Source: Actinomycetota bacterium (GTDB lineage: Bacteria > Actinomycetota > Thermoleophilia > Solirubrobacterales > Solirubrobacteraceae). From it: DNA of 64,000 nucleotides. Below the pieces are notes generated by a model. The model searched no databases and had not been told where the DNA came from. It saw only the letters and a list, made by a program, of their open reading frames with translations. The DNA is taken from contig WLOQ01000005.1 of NCBI GenBank assembly GCA_009699245.1, positions 1 to 64,000 of the forward strand. Reading direction: 5' to 3'. The position numbers and the translations under genes are program-made. Of the stretch, positions 23,892 through 31,972 are shown piece after piece. The stretch's first letter is position 1; each line of letters begins with the position of its first letter.

Positions 23892-25253
23892 GTGCCGGAG
23901 ACGATCGCGACCGGTGACCCGCTCGACGATGCGGGTCTGCCCGCGCCCCTGCGCGCGCGGCTGCGCGCGCTCATGGACGACGATGGGTCCCGCTCCGCCG
24001 CAGGTCTCGCCGCCGCGACGCTCCTGAACAACGCGATCCAGCTGGTCTTCGTGGTCGCATTCACGCGGATCCTCGGGGCGTCGGGCTACGGCTCGCTGGC
24101 CGCGCTCGTCTCGGCGTTCCTCATCCTGCTCGCCGTCGGCTACTCGCTCCAGGCCACCGCGGCGCGTGAGACCGCGATGGATCGCCTCGGCAGCGCGGCC
24201 GTCCTGCGGCGCACGCTGCGCTCATGGACCGAGTGGCTGCTGCTCGCGCTCGTTGCGTCGATCGCGATCGCCGCGGTCCTGCGTGACCCGATCGCCCAGC
24301 TCATCGGCGTCGAGGATCACCCGTGGGCGGCCGCCACGGTCCTGCCGACGGGCGTGCTGTGGCTGCTGCTGTCGCTCCAGCGCGGCGCGCTCCAGGGCCT
24401 CTCCGCCTATCTCCCGGTGGGGGCGAGCATCGTCGGCGAGGCGGCCGGGCGTCTGCTCATCGCGCTGCTCCTCGTCTCAGGGTTCGGGATGGGCGTCGGC
24501 GGCGCCTTCATCGCGCTGCCCCTGAGCTTCATCGTGATGATCGTGGCGCTCGAGGTCGTGCTGCTGCGCCGAATCGGCCCTGTTGAACGCACCCATGCGA
24601 GCGCCCGCTCGCTGCGCGCGCTCACGACCGGCGGCCGCGTCCCGGTCCTCGCGCTGCTGCTCCTCGCGGCGCTGCAGAACGTGGACGTCATCATGGCCGC
24701 GCGCGAACTGCCCGCAGCGACCGCCGGCGCCTACGCGGCCGCCTCCGTGGCCGCGAAGTCCGTCGTCTGGGTCGCGATCGGGCTGGGGCTCCAAGTGCTG
24801 CCGGAGGCCGCGCGGCGCTCAGCCCGCGGTCTTGATCCGCTCCCGATCCTCGGGCGCGCTCTCGCAGCGCTCCTCGCGCTCGCCATGCCCGCGATCGTGG
24901 TCTTCGCCGCGGCGGGCGAGCCGCTCATGCGGCTCGGATTCGGTGAGGAGCTCGCGCAGGGTGCCGATGCACTCCCGCTGCTGGCGGCCGCGATGACGCT
25001 GCTCGCGGCCACCTACCTCACCGTCCAGTACCTCCTGGCGACGCATCACGCGGGCTTCCTCTGGGTGCTCGCGCCGCTCGCCGTCGCCGAGCCGCTGCTG
25101 CTGTCACTCGGCGGACTCGGCATGACGACCTTCGCGCTCTGCGTCCTCGCGGTCCAGGCCGCTGGCGCAGCGGGTGTGGGGATGTTCGCGCTCGCCGCAC
25201 GCAGGGCGACGTTCGCGGCGACCGCCGCCCCGCTCACCGCGACGGCCGACTGA
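23892..25253 (+). CDS. Wzx-type polysaccharide flippase (MATE/MVF superfamily)
   Basis: 453 residues from GTG 23892; the in-frame ATG at 23871 would lie upstream of the predicted promoter box. About twelve membrane segments begin at residue 42 (SAAGLAAATLLNNAIQLVFV) and a TRILGASGYGSLAAL motif follows, the pattern of lipid-linked oligosaccharide flippases (RfbX/Wzx). It would flip undecaprenyl-linked repeat units for the divergently transcribed polymerase/ligase. Together they make a Wzx/Wzy-like route, separate from the Wzm/Wzt ABC exporter in the same region. Confidence 0.82.
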   Translation: MPETIATGDPLDDAGLPAPLRARLRALMDDDGSRSAAGLAAATLLNNAIQLVFVVAFTRILGASGYGSLAALVSAFLILLAVGYSLQATAARETAMDRLGSAAVLRRTLRSWTEWLLLALVASIAIAAVLRDPIAQLIGVEDHPWAAATVLPTGVLWLLLSLQRGALQGLSAYLPVGASIVGEAAGRLLIALLLVSGFGMGVGGAFIALPLSFIVMIVALEVVLLRRIGPVERTHASARSLRALTTGGRVPVLALLLLAALQNVDVIMAARELPAATAGAYAAASVAAKSVVWVAIGLGLQVLPEAARRSARGLDPLPILGRALAALLALAMPAIVVFAAAGEPLMRLGFGEELAQGADALPLLAAAMTLLAATYLTVQYLLATHHAGFLWVLAPLAVAEPLLLSLGGLGMTTFALCVLAVQAAGAAGVGMFALAARRATFAATAAPLTATAD

Positions 25254-25255
25254 CG

Positions 25256-26449
25256 TCAGGGCCGCCGCGCGCGTGCCACGGGGCGCGCGAGCCCACGAGC
25301 GCGGCCGCTGCTGCGCGGAGCTACCGCGCGACCCGCGGAGGCCCGGCGGTCGATCGTGGCGTCGACCACCGCGGCGAACTCCTCGCGAAAACGCTGCGGG
25401 CCGAACTCCGCAGCCCGGGCGACGCAGCGCTCCGGGCTCACGGCCAGCGGGTCGAAGGCCTGCACCGCTTCGATGAGTGACTGCGGGACGTCGGCGTCGT
25501 AGAACACGCCGGTCTCGCCGTCCACGACGCTCTCCAGCACGCCGCCGCTGCGATGCGCGATCACCGGCCGACCGGAGGCTTGCGCCTCCACGGCCGCGAT
25601 GCCGAACTCCTCGGTGGCGGTGACCACCAGCGCCCGCGCCGAACGCAGGAGCTCCTCGACCTCACGATCGCTGACGCGCCCCGTGAATCGCACCGTCGGC
25701 CCGGCGAGCCCTCGGAGACGGCGCAGGTCCGGTCCATCACCGGTCACGACGAGCGGGAGTCCGAGCTGCGTGAACGCCCGCACCGCCACGTCGAGGCGCT
25801 TGTGGGCCATGACCTCGGAGAGCGTCATGTAGTGCTCGCCGACCGCCCCGGGTGCGAAGCGGTCGACCGCGACCGGCGGGTGGATGACCTGCGACTCACG
25901 GCCATAGGAGCGCTCAATCCGCAGCCGCGTGATCTCGGAGTTCGCGACATACGTGTCGACCCGCTGAGCCACGGTCGCATCCCATTGGCGCCAGCGCCGC
26001 ATGATCCCGGCGAGGATCGGGCGGGTCAGCGGACCACGCGCGGCGAGCGTCGCCTCGCGCTCGTTCCACGCGTACCGGAACGGGTTGTGGCAGTAACAGA
26101 CATGGGCTGCACGCTCGTGCGGGAGCACGCCGTGCGCCCAGGCGGACGAGCTGGAGACGACGAGGTCGTATGGCCGCAGGTCGATCGCCTCCATCGCCGT
26201 CGGGTAGAACGGCAGCAGCGCCCGGAAGGTCGGCGCCGTCGGGCGCAGGCGCTGCAGCGCCGACGTGACGATCCGCCGGTCGGCGAAGCGGCCCTCGGTC
26301 CCCCGCTCGTCATAGACGGCGGTGACGATGTCGGCCTGCGGAAAGAGCCCGGCGAGCTCGAGCAGCACCCGCTCGGCTCCACGCAGGTCGAGCAGGAAGT
26401 CGTGGACGAGGGCAACGCGCCCGTGGTCCGTGATCGGGGTCGAGCCCAT
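25256..26449 (-). CDS. GT4-family glycosyltransferase
   Basis: 397 residues from ATG 26449 (MGSTPITDHGRVALVHDFLL). It has a GT-B fold: the N-terminal domain contains GAERVLLELAGLFP and SSSAWAHGVLPH, and the C-terminal domain has the GT4 signature ATEEFGIAAVEAQASGRPVIAHRSGG (E-x7-E), with VTGDGPDLRRL before it. CHNPFRYAW is typical of mannosyl/rhamnosyltransferases of this group. The C-terminal 30 residues are Arg-rich and probably disordered. TAGGCT lies 10 nt before the ATG. Convergent to the flippase gene, with only 2 bp between stops. Confidence 0.83.
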   Translation of the reverse strand: MGSTPITDHGRVALVHDFLLDLRGAERVLLELAGLFPQADIVTAVYDERGTEGRFADRRIVTSALQRLRPTAPTFRALLPFYPTAMEAIDLRPYDLVVSSSSAWAHGVLPHERAAHVCYCHNPFRYAWNEREATLAARGPLTRPILAGIMRRWRQWDATVAQRVDTYVANSEITRLRIERSYGRESQVIHPPVAVDRFAPGAVGEHYMTLSEVMAHKRLDVAVRAFTQLGLPLVVTGDGPDLRRLRGLAGPTVRFTGRVSDREVEELLRSARALVVTATEEFGIAAVEAQASGRPVIAHRSGGVLESVVDGETGVFYDADVPQSLIEAVQAFDPLAVSPERCVARAAEFGPQRFREEFAAVVDATIDRRASAGRAVAPRSSGRARGLARPVARARRP

Positions 26450-26459
26450 GGCGCGGGCG

Positions 26460-26499
26460 AGCCTACATGCGCGCCCCGGCGCGCGCACGGCGATAGCGT
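26460..26499. promoter_or_regulatory. Divergent promoters between two GT4 genes
   Basis: Minus-strand TAGGCT (26465-26460) is 10 nt before ATG 26449. Plus-strand TAGCGT (26494-26499) is 7 nt before ATG 26507. The same TAGCGT at 7 nt precedes polA. The 57-bp region also has a GCGCGCC-rich inverted repeat near its middle. Confidence 0.5.
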
Positions 26500-26506
26500 C
26501 GCCGTC

Positions 26507-27580
26507 ATGCACGTCGTCGTCGATGGGCGCCATATCGGTGGCGGCCGGGGGGTCGCCCGCTACAGCGAGCGGGTTCTCGCCGCCATGGCCGCACTCGATG
26601 AGGACGTGCGCTGGACGGTCGTCTGCCCAGGCGGACCCGTGCCGGGCGGCGTGCGCGCCGTGCACTCCCGACTGCCGCGGCGTGCGTTCCATGGCGCCGG
26701 CGCACTGCTCGGCCGGCCGACGCTCGACGGGCTCGCGGGCGCAGCCGACGTCGCCTGGCTCCCCGCCCCCGCCCCGGTCGCGCTGTCCCCCGGCCTCCCG
26801 TACGTCCTCAACGTCCACGACCGCTCGTTCGAGGCGCGCCCCGGGGACTTCACCGGCTATGAGCGCGTCTGGCACCGCTTCGCCCGGCCGCGCGCGCTCG
26901 CGGGTGGCGCCGCGGCCGTCATGACGCTCACGCGCAGCGGCGCCGACGAGCTCGTCGCGGCGGGCTGGCCGGTGCCCCCGCAGCGCCTGATCGTCGGCGG
27001 CGCCGGTGCGCAGTTCGGTCCGACCGATGAGCTCGCTCAAGGCACGCCCCCCGCCGGCGTACCCGAGCGCTACCTCCTGACCGTCGGCGCCCTGGAGCCG
27101 CGCAAGGGCAGCGACGTGCTCGCGGGCGCCTATGCCCAGGCGCGGATGCAGGGCCTCGACGCGACGCTCGTCGTCGCCGGACGCGGGCGCCTGCGCCACC
27201 TCTTCGATGGCGCCCCGGGGGTCGTGCTGCTCGACGACGTCGATGACGCCGCGCTCGAGGCGCTCTACCGCAACGCCCTCGCGGTCGCGCATCCCGCGCT
27301 CCTTGAAGGATTCGGCCTGCCGCCGGTCGAGGCGGCGGCATACGCGGTGCCGTCGATCGTCGCCGATCTGCCGGTGTATGAGGAGACGCTCGGCGCCGCT
27401 GCGCTGCGCGTGCCGGCCAGCGACGGGCCCGCGCTCGCCGCGGCGATGCTGCAGCTAGCAGACGATGAGACCCTCCGGCGCGGGCTCGGCGAGCAGGCTC
27501 GGGATGCCGTGGCCGCCCACTCGTGGGACCACACCGCACAGGTCGTCCTTGAGGCGCTGCGCACCGCGGCGGGGCGATGA
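26507..27580 (+). CDS. GT4-family glycosyltransferase
   Basis: 357 residues, GT-B fold. The N terminus MHVVVDGRHIGGGRGVARYSERVL has the GxGxxRY donor-domain loop of mannosyltransferase-like GT4 enzymes. YLLTVGALEPRKGSDVLAGAY (about 188-208) and HPALLEGFGLPPVEAAAYAVPSIVAD (about 265-290) are the conserved GT4 blocks, with the E-x7-E pair in the second. It overlaps the following GT2 gene by ATGA, so both act in the same pathway. Confidence 0.85.
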   Translation: MHVVVDGRHIGGGRGVARYSERVLAAMAALDEDVRWTVVCPGGPVPGGVRAVHSRLPRRAFHGAGALLGRPTLDGLAGAADVAWLPAPAPVALSPGLPYVLNVHDRSFEARPGDFTGYERVWHRFARPRALAGGAAAVMTLTRSGADELVAAGWPVPPQRLIVGGAGAQFGPTDELAQGTPPAGVPERYLLTVGALEPRKGSDVLAGAYAQARMQGLDATLVVAGRGRLRHLFDGAPGVVLLDDVDDAALEALYRNALAVAHPALLEGFGLPPVEAAAYAVPSIVADLPVYEETLGAAALRVPASDGPALAAAMLQLADDETLRRGLGEQARDAVAAHSWDHTAQVVLEALRTAAGR

Positions 27581-28446
27581 GCTTCAGCGTCGTCATCGTG
27601 CTCCACGACTCCGGTGAGCACCTGCGCCGCCTGCTCGCGTCCTTCGACCGGGTCGCGCTGCGGCCTCAGGTGATCTGCGTCGACAGCGGCTCCAGAGATG
27701 ACGGTCCCCAGATCGCTCGGACCTGGGGTGCCGAGCTGCTGACGCTCGATGGCAATCCCGGCTTCGGCGCGGCAAACAACGCCGGGCTTGCGCTTGCGCA
27801 GCACGAGGTGACCGTGCTGCTCAACCCGGACTGCGTGCTCCTCGACGACGGTCTCACCCGCCTCGCCGCGCTCGCGCAGCGGCGAGAGGCGCTCATCGTC
27901 CCGCGGCTCCTGAACCCCGATGGCAGCGTGCAGCGCAGCGCACACCCGCGGCCCGGCACCATCGAGGGCCTCATCGCCGCGGTCGTCCCGCCGCGCATCC
28001 TCCCGGCGCGGCTGCGCGTGCGCCTTGAGCCGTACCGCGCCGAGGCTCCTCGGACCGTCGGCTGGGCGATCGCTGCGTGCGTCGCCGGCCGCACGACGCT
28101 GCTGCGGCGCCTTGGGCCGTTCGACGCGCGCGCCTTCCTCTTCTACGAGGACCTCCAGCTCTGTCTGGACGCGCGCGCTGCGGGCGTGCCGACGGTGCTC
28201 CATCCGCAGATCGAGCTGACCCACGTCGGCGGGCACGCGACCGGGCCCGCGCTCGGCACAGGCGTCCTCGAGCTCGAAGCCGCGCGGCGTCGGACGGTCG
28301 TTGGCGCCGCCTGCGGCCCACGCGCGCTGCGCATCGACGACCTCTCGCAGTGGCTCACCTTCCGTCTACGGGCCCTGGTCCGTCGCGAGCCGAAGCGCAA
28401 CCGGGCCATGGCGGCGGCGCTGCGGCTCGCTCGCCGGAGCAGCTGA
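27577..28446 (+). CDS. GT2-family glycosyltransferase (rhamnosyltransferase-like)
   Basis: 289 residues with a GT-A fold: SFSVVIVLHDSGEHLRRLL at the N terminus, VICVDSGSRDDG (the first Asp motif), NPGFGAANNAGL, and LLNPDCVLLDD with the metal-binding D-x-D-like site. FLFYEDLQLCLDARAAG provides the ED acceptor motif. These blocks match the rhamnosyltransferase/WbbL-like subgroup. There is no membrane helix, but the C-terminal 30 residues are strongly basic, which may help membrane association. It is the last gene of the two-gene GT unit. Confidence 0.85.
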   Translation: MSFSVVIVLHDSGEHLRRLLASFDRVALRPQVICVDSGSRDDGPQIARTWGAELLTLDGNPGFGAANNAGLALAQHEVTVLLNPDCVLLDDGLTRLAALAQRREALIVPRLLNPDGSVQRSAHPRPGTIEGLIAAVVPPRILPARLRVRLEPYRAEAPRTVGWAIAACVAGRTTLLRRLGPFDARAFLFYEDLQLCLDARAAGVPTVLHPQIELTHVGGHATGPALGTGVLELEAARRRTVVGAACGPRALRIDDLSQWLTFRLRALVRREPKRNRAMAAALRLARRSS

Positions 28447-28450
28447 GGAC

Positions 28451-29143
28451 TCAGAAGAGCCCGAGCTGGTCGCCGGAATCCTCGGCGGGCTCGACGACGG
28501 ATGGCGCCTCCGGCTCCGGCTCCGCGACCGCCTGTTCCTGCGGCGGAGGCCCCGCCGCGATGAGATCCGGGATCAGGCCGAAGTCCGCCTCGAGCAGCGC
28601 TCGGTTGGACGGCGTGTAGAGCGCGGCCGCGGGGTGTAGGACCGGAAGCAACCGCACCGTCCGAGGACCGATCGTGCGGATCTCCGCGGCGCCGCGGACT
28701 TTGGTGATGCCGGCCGTGTCCTCGCGCAGCAGGCGCGTCGCGAAGTTCCCGAGCGTCACGACGACGATCGGCTCGATGAGCTCGAGCTGGCGCATGAGCC
28801 AGGGAGCGCAGTGCGCGATCTCCTCGGCGCTCGGATTGCGGTTCTCCGGCGGACGACATTTGAGGACGTTCGCGATGAACACGTCGTCGCGCGAGAGGCC
28901 GATGCCCGCGAGCAGCTCGCTCAGCAGACGTCCGGACCGCCCGACGAAGGGGACGCCCTGCGTGTCCTCATCCGCACCCGGAGCCTCGCCGACGAAGAGC
29001 AGATCGGCATCGGGATCCCCCGCCCCGAAGACGACCTGGGTGCGGGTCGCGACGAGATGCGGGCAGCGTTCACAGATGGACGCCTGGGCACCGACCTCGG
29101 CGAGGTCCGCACGGCGTGCCGGAGCGGTCGCTGAATCGGCCAT
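28451..29143 (-). CDS. Family 4 uracil-DNA glycosylase (Fe-S)
   Basis: 230 residues. The four iron-sulfur cysteines are visible as C24-x2-C27 and C96/C112. The catalytic motif is GEAPGADEDTQGVPFVG (52-68), and the second active-site motif is LPVLHPAAAL near residue 170. This layout is the thermostable family 4 UDG, which removes uracil from DNA. A Pro/Glu-rich tail of about 30 residues follows. TAGCAT stands 9 nt before the ATG, so the mRNA is probably leaderless. Convergent with the GT2 gene (4 bp between stops). Confidence 0.92.
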   Translation of the reverse strand: MADSATAPARRADLAEVGAQASICERCPHLVATRTQVVFGAGDPDADLLFVGEAPGADEDTQGVPFVGRSGRLLSELLAGIGLSRDDVFIANVLKCRPPENRNPSAEEIAHCAPWLMRQLELIEPIVVVTLGNFATRLLREDTAGITKVRGAAEIRTIGPRTVRLLPVLHPAAALYTPSNRALLEADFGLIPDLIAAGPPPQEQAVAEPEPEAPSVVEPAEDSGDQLGLF

Positions 29144-29152
29144 CGAGCCGCG

Positions 29153-29158
29153 ATGCTA
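29153..29158 (-). promoter_or_regulatory. -10-like TAGCAT 9 nt before the uracil-DNA glycosylase
   Basis: Minus-strand TAGCAT at leaderless spacing (9 nt) from ATG 29143. The sequence around it is nearly identical to that before the TrkA-N and rex genes. Confidence 0.55.
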
Positions 29159-29288
29159 CCCGGGTTCCCCAGCACTTCCGGACCACCGCCGCGGGTGCTA
29201 CCTTTCGGATCGATCGGGGCCGTCACCGCAAGGGCCGGACCCTGACCCCAACGCCTCACCCCGGAGCGCCTTCCCCCCTCAGCCCGCG

Positions 29289-29309
29289 CCGGTATCCCAT
29301 GGGAACCGG
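29289..29309 (+). promoter_or_regulatory. Hairpin directly upstream of the pantothenate operon
   Basis: CCGGTATCCCA is almost the exact reverse complement of TGGGAACCGG, leaving one bulged A at 29294. The hairpin ends 8 nt before ATG 29318, so it would cover or abut the ribosome site. It lies in a roughly 100-nt leader if transcription starts from the TACCTT-like box near 29198-29203. It could be a protein operator or an RNA switch controlling the pantothenate genes. The bulged A recalls the reported pan RNA motif of pantothenate leaders, but identity is not shown. Confidence 0.4.
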
Positions 29310-29317
29310 ACCGAGAG

Positions 29318-30037
29318 ATGCGAGAGACCATCGCCACCGTCGGCCCAGGACGCCTGGGCACCGCGCTCACGGACGCCCTGCGCGCCGCGGGCCTCACCGT
29401 CACCGGACCACACGGCCGCGGCTTCGACGGCACCGGCGCGGACGTGGTCCTGCTCTGCGTGCCCGACGCTGAGATCGCCGCGGCGTGCGCGTGCATCGCT
29501 CCGGGCCCGCTCGTCGGCCACTGCTCCGGCGCCACGGGCCTTGATGCGCTCGCTCCGCACGCCGCGTTCGGCCTTCACCCGCTGATGACCGTCACCCCTG
29601 CCGGGGCGCGCTTCTCCGGCGCGGGCTGTGCCATCGCGGGTTCAGACGGCGCAGCGCTGCGGTGTGCGACGGACCTCGCGGCCGCGCTCGGGATGGACCC
29701 GTTCGTCGTCGCCGACGGCGACCGTGCCGCCTACCACGCTGCGGCGTCGATCGCCTCGAACTTCCTCGTGACACTCGAGGGCGCCGCCGAGCGCCTTGCG
29801 GCCGCTGCCGGCGTGCCGCGCTCCGCGCTTGCGCCGCTCGCGCGCGCCGCGTTCGACAACTGGGCCGCGGTGGGGGCGCAGGAGGCGCTCACCGGGCCGA
29901 TCGCCCGCGGCGACGAGGCCACCGTGGCGCTCCAGCGCGAGGCGATCGCGCGCACCGCTCCCGACCTGCTCGCGCTCTTCGACGCGATGGCGGACGCGAC
30001 CCGCGCTCTGGCCGGCCGTGTGGAGGCCCACGCATGA
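29318..30037 (+). CDS. Rossmann-fold DUF2520 protein (ketopantoate-reductase-like context)
   Basis: 239 residues. The N-terminal NADP-binding domain starts TIATVGPGRLGTALTDALR (G-x-G-x-x-G), followed by DVVLLCVPDAEIAAACACI. The C-terminal helical domain (about 120-235) is the DUF2520 type, with YHAAASIASNFLVTLEGAAE. In many actinobacteria this gene directly precedes panC, and it is a candidate for the missing ketopantoate reductase (panE) step; this is context, not proof. It overlaps panC by 4 nt. The weak ribosome site (GAGAG) sits just after a hairpin. Confidence 0.8.
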   Translation: MRETIATVGPGRLGTALTDALRAAGLTVTGPHGRGFDGTGADVVLLCVPDAEIAAACACIAPGPLVGHCSGATGLDALAPHAAFGLHPLMTVTPAGARFSGAGCAIAGSDGAALRCATDLAAALGMDPFVVADGDRAAYHAAASIASNFLVTLEGAAERLAAAAGVPRSALAPLARAAFDNWAAVGAQEALTGPIARGDEATVALQREAIARTAPDLLALFDAMADATRALAGRVEAHA

Positions 30038-30933
30038 CGCTCGTGCACACCGTCGCCGAGCTGCGCGCCGCGCTCGCACCCGCGCGCGCTGAGGGCGCGT
30101 CGATCGCGCTCGTCCCGACGATGGGTGCCCTGCACGACGGCCACGGGTCGCTGATCCGCGCGGCGCGGGACGAGGCGGACGTCGTCGTGGTGTCGGTGTT
30201 CGTCAACCCCACCCAATTCAACGAGGCCGCCGATCTCGCCGCCTACCCCCGCACGCTCAGCGAGGACGTCGCGCTGGCGCAGGCCGCGGGCGCGGACCTC
30301 ATCTTCGCTCCCGCCGCCGACGGCATTTACCCCGAGGGGTTCGCCACGACGGTCGCCCTGCGCGGCACGCTCACGGAGACCTTCGAAGGCGCCGAGCGAG
30401 GTGTCGGGCACTTCGACGGCGTGACGACGATCGTGGCGAAGCTCCTGGCGATGGTCGGCCCCGACTGCGCGTACTTCGGAGAGAAGGACGCGCAGCAACT
30501 CGCGGTCGTGCGGCGGGTGGTCGCCGACCTGAGTCTCCCCGTGCGCATCGTCGGGTGCCCCATCGTCCGCGACCCGGACGGCCTCGCGATGTCCAGCCGC
30601 AACCGCCACCTCTCCCCTGCCGCACGCGAAGCCGCGCTCGCGCTTCCGCGCGCCCTCGCCGCCGCAGCGTCCGGGGTCGAGAGCGGTCGCCTGACCGATG
30701 GCGACACGCTCGAGCAGGAGGCCTTCGCGTCGCTGCGCGACGCCGGCCTCGAGCCCGAGTATGTGCGTGCCGTCGACCCCGAGTCGTTCACGTCCGTGCA
30801 GGAGCTTGACGGCGCCGTCCTGATCGTCGGCGCGGCCCGCGTCGAGGACGTGCGCCTGATCGACAACCTTCCCGCGGCATCCGCCGCGCCCCGCCGTACC
30901 CGCGTCCCCACTGCGCAGGCGGTGACCGCCTGA
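30034..30933 (+). CDS. panC: Pantoate-beta-alanine ligase PanC
   Basis: It condenses pantoate with beta-alanine using ATP to give pantothenate, the precursor of coenzyme A. 299 residues from ATG 30034; the HxGH nucleotidyl-transfer motif is H34-D-G-H37 in PTMGALHDGH. VFVNPTQFNEAADLAAYPRT and YFGEKDAQQLAVVRR are the expected blocks, and SSRNRHLSPAAR is the KMSKS-like loop (SSRN). A C-terminal extension of 25 residues is low-complexity. It overlaps the DUF2520 gene by ATGA and precedes panB. Confidence 0.95.
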   Translation: MTLVHTVAELRAALAPARAEGASIALVPTMGALHDGHGSLIRAARDEADVVVVSVFVNPTQFNEAADLAAYPRTLSEDVALAQAAGADLIFAPAADGIYPEGFATTVALRGTLTETFEGAERGVGHFDGVTTIVAKLLAMVGPDCAYFGEKDAQQLAVVRRVVADLSLPVRIVGCPIVRDPDGLAMSSRNRHLSPAAREAALALPRALAAAASGVESGRLTDGDTLEQEAFASLRDAGLEPEYVRAVDPESFTSVQELDGAVLIVGAARVEDVRLIDNLPAASAAPRRTRVPTAQAVTA

Positions 30934-30968
30934 GGGCGGCATCGACCTTCGAACGACAGGAGCCAGAC

Positions 30969-31868
30969 ATGTCCACTCTCCCCACCACGCTCAACGTCCC
31001 CGCCGACGCCTCGAGCCTGCCGATGACGCTGCCGCGCCTGCTCGAGAAGAAGCGCCTCGGGGAGCCGATCGTCATGGTCACGGCCTACGACCACCCGAGC
31101 GCCCGCGCCGCCGAGCGCGCCGGTGTCGACCTCGTCCTGATGGGGGATTCGGGGGCGATGACCGTCCTCGGCTACGACTCGACCGTCACCGTCGAGCTCG
31201 ACGAGCTGCTCGTCCTCGCCCGTGCGACGCGGCGCGGCCTGACCACCCCGTTCCTCGTCGGCGACCTGCCCTTCGGCTCCTACGAGATCAGCGACGAGCA
31301 GGCCATCACGACCGCGATGCGGTTCGTGAAGGAGGCGGGCTGCGACGCGGTGAAGCTCGAGGGCGGCGGCGAGACCTCGGTCGCCCGCGCCCGCGCCATC
31401 GTCCGGGCCGGCATCCCCGTGATGGGCCACGTCGGCCTCACGCCGCAGACCTCGACCGCGCTCGGCGGCTACAAGGCGCAGGGCCGCACGGCGCAGACGG
31501 GTGTGCGCATCGCCCACGAGGCGCTCGCGCTCCAGGAGGCCGGGTGCTTCTCGATCGTCTTCGAGGCGATTCCCTCTGCGCTCGCGGCCGAGATCATGCC
31601 GTTGATGACGATCCCGGTGATCGGGATCGGCGCCGGCCCCGCCGTCGATGGCCAGGTGCTCGTCTTCCACGACCTGCTCGGCATCCGCGAGGGGCTCGGT
31701 GCGCGGTTCGTCAAGCGCTACGCCCACCTGCTCGACGAGATGGTCGCCGGCGTCGCCGCCTACGCGGATGACGTGCGCGAGCGCCGCTACCCCGGGCCCG
31801 AGCACGGGTACTCTATCGACGAGGCCGAGCTGCGCGAGCTGCGGGCCGCGCTCACCCCGCCGGTCTAG
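30969..31868 (+). CDS. panB: 3-methyl-2-oxobutanoate hydroxymethyltransferase PanB
   Basis: It makes ketopantoate from 2-oxoisovalerate and methylene-tetrahydrofolate, the first committed step to pantothenate. 299 residues with a TIM barrel: PIVMVTAYDHPSARAAERAGVDLVLMGDS near the N terminus, VKLEGGG (about 131-137) and the Glu/His-containing GHVGLTPQT block follow the family. There is a clear Shine-Dalgarno (AGGAG) 8 nt upstream of the ATG, 35 nt after panC. It is the third gene of the pantothenate operon; panD is not in the window. Confidence 0.95.
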   Translation: MSTLPTTLNVPADASSLPMTLPRLLEKKRLGEPIVMVTAYDHPSARAAERAGVDLVLMGDSGAMTVLGYDSTVTVELDELLVLARATRRGLTTPFLVGDLPFGSYEISDEQAITTAMRFVKEAGCDAVKLEGGGETSVARARAIVRAGIPVMGHVGLTPQTSTALGGYKAQGRTAQTGVRIAHEALALQEAGCFSIVFEAIPSALAAEIMPLMTIPVIGIGAGPAVDGQVLVFHDLLGIREGLGARFVKRYAHLLDEMVAGVAAYADDVRERRYPGPEHGYSIDEAELRELRAALTPPV

Positions 31869-31881
31869 GTCGCGTCGCCCC

Positions 31882-31914
31882 GTTCACGGGGTGTTCACAT
31901 CACGTTCACAAGTG
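31882..31914 (+). promoter_or_regulatory. Triple 11-bp PHO box (PhoP site) of the phosphate uptake operon
   Basis: Three contiguous 11-bp units begin with the same hexamer: GTTCACGGGGT (31882-31892), GTTCACATCAC (31893-31903) and GTTCACAAGTG (31904-31914). This is the direct-repeat architecture of actinobacterial PHO boxes bound by phosphorylated PhoP. The third unit ends 16 nt before a TAGGCT -10-like hexamer, so it occupies the -35 position, as expected for an activator site. The genes behind it encode a DUF47 protein and a PiT phosphate transporter. Confidence 0.75.
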
Positions 31915-31930
31915 GGCCACACGGTCGGCG

Positions 31931-31936
31931 TAGGCT
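31931..31936 (+). promoter_or_regulatory. -10-like TAGGCT of the DUF47-PiT operon
   Basis: TAGGCT follows the last PHO-box unit by 16 nt. It predicts a transcript with a leader of about 30 nt and a GGAG ribosome site (31967-31970) just before ATG 31973. Confidence 0.5.
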
Positions 31937-31972
31937 GCGCGCGTCCGTGCAACCGTACCCCCGCCTGGAGCC

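Noticed and set aside
15491-28446. Polysaccharide region as a genomic island
   Set aside because: GC and codon use match the flanks, there is no integrase, IS element or att-like repeat, and gene spacing follows the same style as the rest of the window.
31893-31914. Possible Rex operator in GTTCACATCACGTTCACAAG
   Set aside because: The site is a direct repeat with an 11-bp period, not the inverted TTGTGA...TCACAA layout of Rex, and the downstream genes are for phosphate uptake.
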